Shown in pieces: positions 1-5,105 of a stretch of DNA of 5,105 nt. The notes beneath the pieces are model-generated. The model was not told where the DNA came from, ran no database searches, and saw only the letters and a list, made by a program, of their open reading frames with translations. Source of the DNA: an uncultured Clostridia bacterium. GTDB lineage: Bacteria; Bacillota; Clostridia; Lachnospirales; Lachnospiraceae. Position 1 is the stretch's first letter; every line of letters begins with the position of its first letter. The stretch spans positions 1 through 5,105 of the forward strand of contig CAMORF010000186.1 in NCBI GenBank assembly GCA_946623485.1. Direction: 5' to 3'. The translations under genes and the position numbers were made by a program.

Positions 1-1660
1 ATCGTTTCATGATTAATTCTGTGCATCCGATGCGTTCATTCAGCAGGAACTCTTCAAGAATCTCGCATCTATCAGCCGCTGCTTTCTTTACGGGGCTCGG
101 GGCATTGGTCAGCACAATCAGCACCGCATTATCCTTCAGAAGCCCTGATGCCTTGGCCAGGAAACGCTCCGCAAAGGCTTCCTGCTCCTCTGCCTGGACG
201 TCCGGAAGATAGGTTATGATCTCGTCAAACAGATATTCATGCGTAAAATCAAAGAAATCTCTGTTAATGTAATGGACGGGCGCATATTGAGCCTGTCCAG
301 GCTCTCTCATCCCCCCTTTACCACCTTCCGGCATGCCGCTTCGCATTTCCCGGAAAAGTGCAGCGTTCGTCCTGGCTTTCTCTACTGCTTCCGCATAATG
401 GTCAATCCCGTAGACAGGGTCTGCGGGCACGGCCAGGCATCTCTCTGTGAGAAGGGTTCCGACTCCGCAGAATGGATCGAGAATCTGTGCACCTTCTTTC
501 AGATACGGTCTGGCCAGTTCTGCCGCCAGGGCCGCAAGCGGTGCCGCAGTGCTTTGGGCAGTTGTCTCCTTCCGATATGCAAATCGATTGTCCGGTAATG
601 TGTACAGCTTGAGCATCGGCATCCAACCGCCATCTTTCCGTTCAATCAGGCGCAGCTCCACCTCATAGTCCGATTCACTGTTGATGAGCTTTCCCTTTTC
701 GAGAAGATCCAGCCGTGATGCAATCCTCCGGATGTAATCGCCTTTTTTCTCTTTTGGGACCGACGTGCTCTTCAGCTCAATCCGATATCGGAACGGCTGT
801 CCGGATTCCTCGTGAAGGTAGTTGAGATAATTGCTGATCTTCAGATCACGAAGCCTGGAAGCAATCATCCTTTCATCGCCCTGAATGGGACGCGCGCCGG
901 GAATTGGAAACAGACATTCCAGCCATGTACGGATCTTCAGGATCTCGTTCAGGTCTCCGCCTTTTACATGTACACTTCCACGCATGACATGCGCAGTACC
1001 CCTGGTAATCTGCCTTGCGGTTACGTCCGTATGAAGCAGATTCGTACGAAGGATCAGCTCCGGAGCAGGGCACATTTTCACAAAGCAATGCCGCTGATGC
1101 CTTCCATAGCGTTCCGCCATCTTGCGTAACGCTGCCAGCTCTCCCAGCAGATGCCCGCTGTTATCCCATACCGGATTCTCCGGTTTTTCCGGCGCTGATT
1201 CTGCGCTCGCTGTTTCCGCTTTTCCTTCAAGCCTTGGGGCATCCTCTGCCCCGGAAAGCGGCTTTTCTGCCACATCGGTTTCCGCCTGCATTTCCATCTC
1301 TGCAGAAAGCTTCTGGATTCTTGCTTTGATCCGCGGAAGATATTCCTCATAGTTCAGATTGGAAATCGCCTTCAGGTAATCCTGGCGCACAAATAGGGTC
1401 TCTTCTTTCTCCCAGGCTTCAAAGAGCGCAGGCAGGACGTCCTCATCCTCCGTCATCCCAAGGATCAGCGCAGCATTTTTACGCACTTTCGGGTCTTCGT
1501 CTTCCAAAAGACTGATCAGCAGGGTAAAATCACCCCCAAGCTGATACATAAACCGTCTGCGCAGTGATTCATCGGAAATGTTCTGGCGGATCTCAATCAG
1601 GTTCTGACGGATGTCATGCCCTTTCCTGACCTGCTCCAGCAGTTGTTCCAGTCGTGCCAT
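1..1660 (-). CDS. HEAT-repeat / THUMP-like / SAM-dependent RNA methyltransferase-like protein, 3' end outside window
   Basis: An open frame of 553 codons runs from ATG at 1660 to the left edge without a stop, so the C-terminus is missing. I see three parts. Residues about 1-118 are helical with a HEAT-like repeat (DPKVRKNAALILG at 56-68, then a second helical pair). Residues about 119-165 are an Ala/Glu/Pro-rich linker. Residues about 166-553 look like a THUMP-Rossmann RNA methyltransferase of the RlmL/TrmN/Trm14 type: a THUMP-like stretch (about 290-345), the RFAYRK junction near 359-364, SAM motif I LDPFCGVGT (394-402), the acidic motif II residue in YGID (417-420), and strand four with DEIITYLPD (479-487). 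Known relatives make N2-methylguanine in tRNA or 23S rRNA; the substrate here is unknown. The usual catalytic N/D-x-P-Y is replaced by YLPD, so activity is uncertain. The start is preceded by AGGGA six bases upstream. It follows the amidase stop by 28 bp and is probably co-transcribed. The family call is from motifs read by eye. Confidence 0.8.
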   Translation of the reverse strand, partial: MARLEQLLEQVRKGHDIRQNLIEIRQNISDESLRRRFMYQLGGDFTLLISLLEDEDPKVRKNAALILGMTEDEDVLPALFEAWEKEETLFVRQDYLKAISNLNYEEYLPRIKARIQKLSAEMEMQAETDVAEKPLSGAEDAPRLEGKAETASAESAPEKPENPVWDNSGHLLGELAALRKMAERYGRHQRHCFVKMCPAPELILRTNLLHTDVTARQITRGTAHVMRGSVHVKGGDLNEILKIRTWLECLFPIPGARPIQGDERMIASRLRDLKISNYLNYLHEESGQPFRYRIELKSTSVPKEKKGDYIRRIASRLDLLEKGKLINSESDYEVELRLIERKDGGWMPMLKLYTLPDNRFAYRKETTAQSTAAPLAALAAELARPYLKEGAQILDPFCGVGTLLTERCLAVPADPVYGIDHYAEAVEKARTNAALFREMRSGMPEGGKGGMREPGQAQYAPVHYINRDFFDFTHEYLFDEIITYLPDVQAEEQEAFAERFLAKASGLLKDNAVLIVLTNAPSPVKKAAADRCEILEEFLLNERIGCTELIMKR

Positions 1661-1666
1661 AAATTA

Positions 1667-1682
1667 TCCCTGTTTGTCCTTT
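1667..1682 (-). promoter_or_regulatory. Candidate ribosome binding sites of the methyltransferase gene
   Basis: In the 28-bp gap after the amidase stop the minus strand carries two purine-rich candidates: AGGGA (1667-1671), 6 bases before ATG 1660, and AAAGGAC (1676-1682), whose AGGA core is 16 bases away. The nearer one has the better spacing but is the weaker match. Together they support initiation at 1660. Confidence 0.5.
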
Positions 1683-1688
1683 TCTTCT

Positions 1689-2744
1689 TTAGTGATCACC
1701 GAACTTCTCCGCCCGTCTCTTCAGATCCTCCCAAAGATCCTGGTTCGAAGTCTCCATCTGCACCTCTGTCTGCGGCTTCAGGCTGTCCAGATATTCCCGG
1801 AGGACATCCTGCTCCGTCTCATCTTCCACATCCGCCTGCAGAAGCTCATCGAGCATCTTCATCTGCTGCGCCCTGCATTCCTCACGATATGTCATCACAT
1901 CATCCTTGAACTGCTCCCAGTCCCCTGGATGTTCCACATACCATTTCGGACAGTCTTTTCCGGTCACGTCATAATGCCTGATAATATCATCCCGTTCAAG
2001 ATCATACTTCTCGGTCAGATATGCAACCAGATGGACATCCGACCAATAGGTCGCATCCGTAAACCGGCCGCTCTCATCATGATGGCAGTTTTCAATGGAG
2101 ATCGAGTAATAATTCGCCTTATTGGATGCCCATGCAACTTCACCATCCGGAACACACTGGATAATCTCTCCCTCTGTTCCGACTACATAATTAGCGCTCA
2201 TGTAAGTATCCTGCAGATACTTCAGGCTCTCAAAATAATCCCTGTTCTCCTGCGCGCTCGTCTCCGGGTTCCCAAGATAGTGAACCACGATCTTCCGGAT
2301 CTTATCCACCTTGATTCCGGGCCTTGACCAGTCATTGATGGAAAGCAGCTGCACATCGATGTTCGGTCTCGGAACCGCCACTCCATAAGTGATAACACGG
2401 TCTGTCTCTGTCTGATATTCGAACTGAACCTTTTTCGTGATCAGCTCTTCAATCTCCGGATCCTCTTTCGGAAAGAACAGGACTACTGCCCCGATCAGCA
2501 GACAGACCGCTTCAATGATGATCACCCAGAAAATGATCCGTCCGGTACGTTTTTTTCTTCTGTGCTGCAGGTACTGCTCATAAGGAGTCATCCGCCTTGC
2601 CGCCCGGGCGGAATCCGGCCGTACACGGTTTTCCCGCCCCTGCCCATTCCGGTTCCGGCTTTCCCGGTTCCGTTTTTCCTGGTCCCGGACTGTTTGCGCA
2701 TGGCTCTCCCGATCCTGCTTTCCATTTTCCTGATTGATGTCCAT
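1689..2744 (-). CDS. Membrane-anchored N-acetylmuramoyl-L-alanine amidase (Amidase_2 / T7-lysozyme type)
   Basis: A 351-residue protein predicted to cut the bond between N-acetylmuramic acid and L-alanine in peptidoglycan. Residues 1-68 are highly charged, rich in Arg, Asn, Gln and Glu, and probably cytoplasmic and disordered. One hydrophobic helix follows (about 69-91), so topology should be type II with the enzyme outside. The catalytic domain spans about 130-285: zinc ligand His155 in VVHYLGNP, then SANYVVGTEGEI, SISIEN (Glu218), and RHYDVTGKDCP holding His257, Lys263 and Cys265. The spacing His-x5-Lys-x-Cys equals that of His122, Lys128 and Cys130 in T7 lysozyme, so a full zinc site and the catalytic lysine are present. 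Residues about 286-351 form an acidic, helical tail without a recognised wall-binding repeat. It lies 42 bp after guaB and 28 bp before the methyltransferase gene, suggesting one operon. ATG 2744 is the only usable upstream start in frame, but its ribosome site is badly spaced; Met52 (codon 2589-2591) is an alternative that keeps the membrane helix. Confidence 0.93.
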   Translation of the reverse strand: MDINQENGKQDRESHAQTVRDQEKRNRESRNRNGQGRENRVRPDSARAARRMTPYEQYLQHRRKKRTGRIIFWVIIIEAVCLLIGAVVLFFPKEDPEIEELITKKVQFEYQTETDRVITYGVAVPRPNIDVQLLSINDWSRPGIKVDKIRKIVVHYLGNPETSAQENRDYFESLKYLQDTYMSANYVVGTEGEIIQCVPDGEVAWASNKANYYSISIENCHHDESGRFTDATYWSDVHLVAYLTEKYDLERDDIIRHYDVTGKDCPKWYVEHPGDWEQFKDDVMTYREECRAQQMKMLDELLQADVEDETEQDVLREYLDSLKPQTEVQMETSNQDLWEDLKRRAEKFGDH

Positions 2745-2745
2745 A

Positions 2746-2751
2746 TCCTCT
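2746..2751 (-). promoter_or_regulatory. Unusually close ribosome binding site of the amidase gene
   Basis: The minus strand has AGAGGA just before ATG 2744. The AGAGG element (2747-2751) leaves only two bases to the start codon, well below the usual 5-9. The frame closes at TGA (2778-2780) upstream and holds no ATG, GTG or TTG between that stop and 2744, so no longer start is available. Initiation may be weak, coupled to guaB termination 42 bp away, or actually at Met52. Confidence 0.4.
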
Positions 2752-2786
2752 GTTTCTGATAATAATCCCCGATCCGTTCAGGCTGC

Positions 2787-4268
<1,482 letters not shown>

Positions 4269-4295
4269 CTAATCCATAAACACCAGGTTTCGCAA

Positions 4296-4324
4296 ATAAT
4301 ATCATACAAAGCGCTCACGCGCAA
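4296..4324 (-). promoter_or_regulatory. Probable extended -10 promoter of guaB
   Basis: On the minus strand a -10 box TATTAT (4296-4301, 5 of 6 to consensus) is preceded by TGA, giving the extended TGn motif (4302-4304). A weak -35, TTGCGC (4319-4324, 3 of 6), lies at the ideal 17-bp spacing. Transcription would start near 4289, giving an untranslated leader of about 40 bases with no room for a riboswitch. A small GCGC-GTGA-GCGC hairpin (4311-4322) overlaps the spacer. Motif reading only. Confidence 0.5.
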
Positions 4325-4325
4325 T

Positions 4326-4367
4326 GATCCCACATAGGATCCTTCGCAGCTCCTTAGCTGTCGATCC
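4326..4367 (-). other. Overlapping short inverted repeats after the small membrane protein gene
   Basis: Directly after the TAA stop the minus strand holds GGATC (4363-4367), CAGCT-AAGG-AGCTG (4347-4360, 5-bp stem with 4-base loop), GATCC (4337-4341) and GGATC (4326-4330). The first GGATC can pair with GATCC to close a two-part hairpin over the CAGCT stem, or the same GATCC can pair with the last GGATC around a six-base loop. The two folds exclude each other. Neither is followed by a T-run, so I do not call an intrinsic terminator. It might be a weak or Rho-type 3' end, or simple chance in GATC-rich DNA. Confidence 0.35.
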
Positions 4368-4871
4368 TTAGTCAAAGAACACCTTCCTCGGAGCAAATCT
4401 CCGCATATCCTTCGCGATCTCATCCGTCAGTTCAAGGCATACCACATCAGTCGTTTTCTCTGCCCCGTAGACAAGTGTCCAGGTCTTTTTCTCAGGATCT
4501 GCACTGGTATAATCTTTGATTTTCGCATCCTTGACATAAGGAGCAAGATGCGCGCTTCCCGTCGGGGCCATGATCTCCAGATTGTCCTTCAGATAGGAGG
4601 CGACCTTTTTCCGCTTCCGTTTTGCCATGATCTTGTCGATGTCGATATCACCGCTTACATACAGGTATTCATATTCCAGGTCAAAATTCGGCAGGATAAA
4701 ATAATAGGCAAGAAGTCCCAGACCCATGCCAAGAATCAGGAACAGAGGGTTGAAAAACAGGATTCCTGCAGCAATCAACACCGCAATCACGCCAAAGGTC
4801 AGCCCCTTCAGCATCGTGTCTTTCGGCGTTTTCCCCCGCTTTACAAGAATCTCTTCATATCCATCGTTCAT
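4368..4871 (-). CDS. Small two-helix membrane protein of unknown function (DUF6106-like)
   Basis: A 167-residue protein whose look matches my memory of the DUF6106 family found in Lachnospiraceae; the family has no known function and I could not verify the match. Residues 1-20 are charged and begin MNDGYEEILVKRGKTPKD. Two hydrophobic helices follow (about 22-40 and 42-60), separated by a tight NP turn and forming a hairpin, so both ends probably lie on the same side of the membrane. A soluble part of about 105 residues follows, with a DLEYEYLYVSGDIDIDKI segment (64-81), a very basic patch AKRKRKKV (83-90) that suggests a cytoplasmic face near the membrane or nucleic acid, and a mixed strand/helix end finishing APRKVFFD. 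Start choice: ATG 4871 has a perfect AAGGAGG eight bases upstream. A TTG at 4928 would add 19 residues made from repeat DNA and has no good ribosome site. It lies 117 bp upstream of guaB, same strand. Confidence 0.85.
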   Translation of the reverse strand: MNDGYEEILVKRGKTPKDTMLKGLTFGVIAVLIAAGILFFNPLFLILGMGLGLLAYYFILPNFDLEYEYLYVSGDIDIDKIMAKRKRKKVASYLKDNLEIMAPTGSAHLAPYVKDAKIKDYTSADPEKKTWTLVYGAEKTTDVVCLELTDEIAKDMRRFAPRKVFFD

Positions 4872-4879
4872 GATAATGT

Positions 4880-4886
4880 CCTCCTT
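4880..4886 (-). promoter_or_regulatory. Ribosome binding site of the small membrane protein gene, inside the last repeat unit
   Basis: The minus strand reads AAGGAGG followed by ACATTATC and ATG, a near-ideal Shine-Dalgarno with 8-base spacing, which fixes the start at 4871. It is also the distal end of a 19-bp unit (4880-4898) of the neighbouring tandem repeat; typical units carry AAGCAGG at the same place. Confidence 0.85.
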
Positions 4887-5082
4887 ACTTGATCTGCACC
4901 TGCCTGATCTGAAACCTGTCTGATCCAATTCTGCCTGATCCGAACCTGTCTGCCCGACACGAACCGGCTTACCTGATCCGGACCTGCTTGCCTGATCCGG
5001 ATCTGCTTACCTGACCAGGACCTGCTTGCCTGATCCGAACCGGCTTACCTAACCCGGACCTGGTCCAGGCAACCTGATCCAA
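4880..5082. repeat. Degenerate 19-bp tandem repeat array upstream of the small membrane protein gene
   Basis: The plus-strand unit is CCTGCTTGCCTGATCCGGA (minus strand TCCGGATCAGGCAAGCAGG). Six consecutive 19-bp units run from 4945 to 5058 (starts 4945, 4964, 4983, 5002, 5021, 5040). On the gene side are shortened units of 14-16 bp (4931-4944, 4915-4930, 4899-4914) that lack the CTTG/CTTA piece, then a full-length unit at 4880-4898 that matches a typical unit at 15 of 19 bases. On the outer side a diverged 24-bp copy (5059-5082) contains the palindrome CCTGGTCCAGG. Units 4983 and 5021 differ at one base. Abutting units with no spacers exclude CRISPR, and 19 is not a multiple of three, so it is not a protein repeat. 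The remaining bases to the right edge (5083-5105) show no further repeat, gene or convincing promoter. Any promoter for the gene is inside or beyond this array. Confidence 0.9.
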
Positions 5083-5105
5083 CCCTGTATTTACATGCTG
5101 CCGGG

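Noticed and set aside
9..1352. Short open frames on both strands inside the methyltransferase region
   Set aside because: All overlap the uninterrupted 553-codon minus-strand frame, which has recognisable motifs; none of them does.
1611..2327. Long plus-strand open frame opposite the amidase
   Set aside because: It lies antisense to a gene with a full set of catalytic motifs, and its protein shows no recognisable domain.
4347..4360. Intrinsic terminator after the small membrane protein gene
   Set aside because: The 5-bp stem CAGCT/AGCTG is not followed by a T-run.
4372..4928. TTG start at 4928 for the small membrane protein
   Set aside because: It lacks a good ribosome site, and the extra residues come from repeat DNA, whereas ATG 4871 has an ideal SD.
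4880..5082. CRISPR array
   Set aside because: Units abut with no unique spacers, they are only 14-19 bp and degenerate, and there are no cas genes.
4880..5082. Cluster of about nine GATC sites as a methylation-controlled region
   Set aside because: GATC simply rides on the repeat unit, and the surrounding coding DNA is also rich in GATC, so there is no independent signal.
5086..5095. TGTATTTACA imperfect palindrome as an operator or -10 box
   Set aside because: It is a single short AT-rich inverted repeat near the window edge; no matching -35 is visible, so chance is the better explanation.

Overview
The window is a compact block in which every supported gene lies on the minus strand. Gene content, AGGAGG-type ribosome sites, moderate GC and a protein that resembles DUF6106 all suggest a Gram-positive Clostridia, most likely Lachnospiraceae. 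That placement is inference from style and gene content; no rRNA or other marker is present to confirm it.

In transcription order (right to left): a degenerate 19-bp tandem repeat array (about 4880-5082); a small two-helix membrane protein of unknown function (4368-4871); a 117-bp gap with short hairpins and a plausible extended -10 promoter; guaB, encoding IMP dehydrogenase (2787-4250); a membrane-anchored N-acetylmuramoyl-L-alanine amidase of the T7-lysozyme (Amidase_2) type (1689-2744); and a HEAT-repeat/RNA-methyltransferase-like fusion protein (start 1660) that runs off the left edge with no stop. The last three genes are separated by only 42 and 28 bp with no visible terminator, so guaB, amidase and methyltransferase probably form one operon. 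The small membrane protein may read through into it.

Functionally the block mixes GMP synthesis (GuaB, cytoplasm), peptidoglycan cleavage (amidase, outside face of the membrane) and probable RNA modification (methyltransferase). The sequence shows no direct mechanistic link; shared growth-related expression is the simplest reading.

Two things deserve most attention. First, the tandem repeat abuts the small membrane protein gene, and its last unit contains that gene's Shine-Dalgarno sequence: AAGCAGG in the typical unit has become AAGGAGG. Second, the methyltransferase keeps a good SAM-binding motif I, but at the expected catalytic motif IV it has YLPD instead of the usual N/D-x-P-Y.
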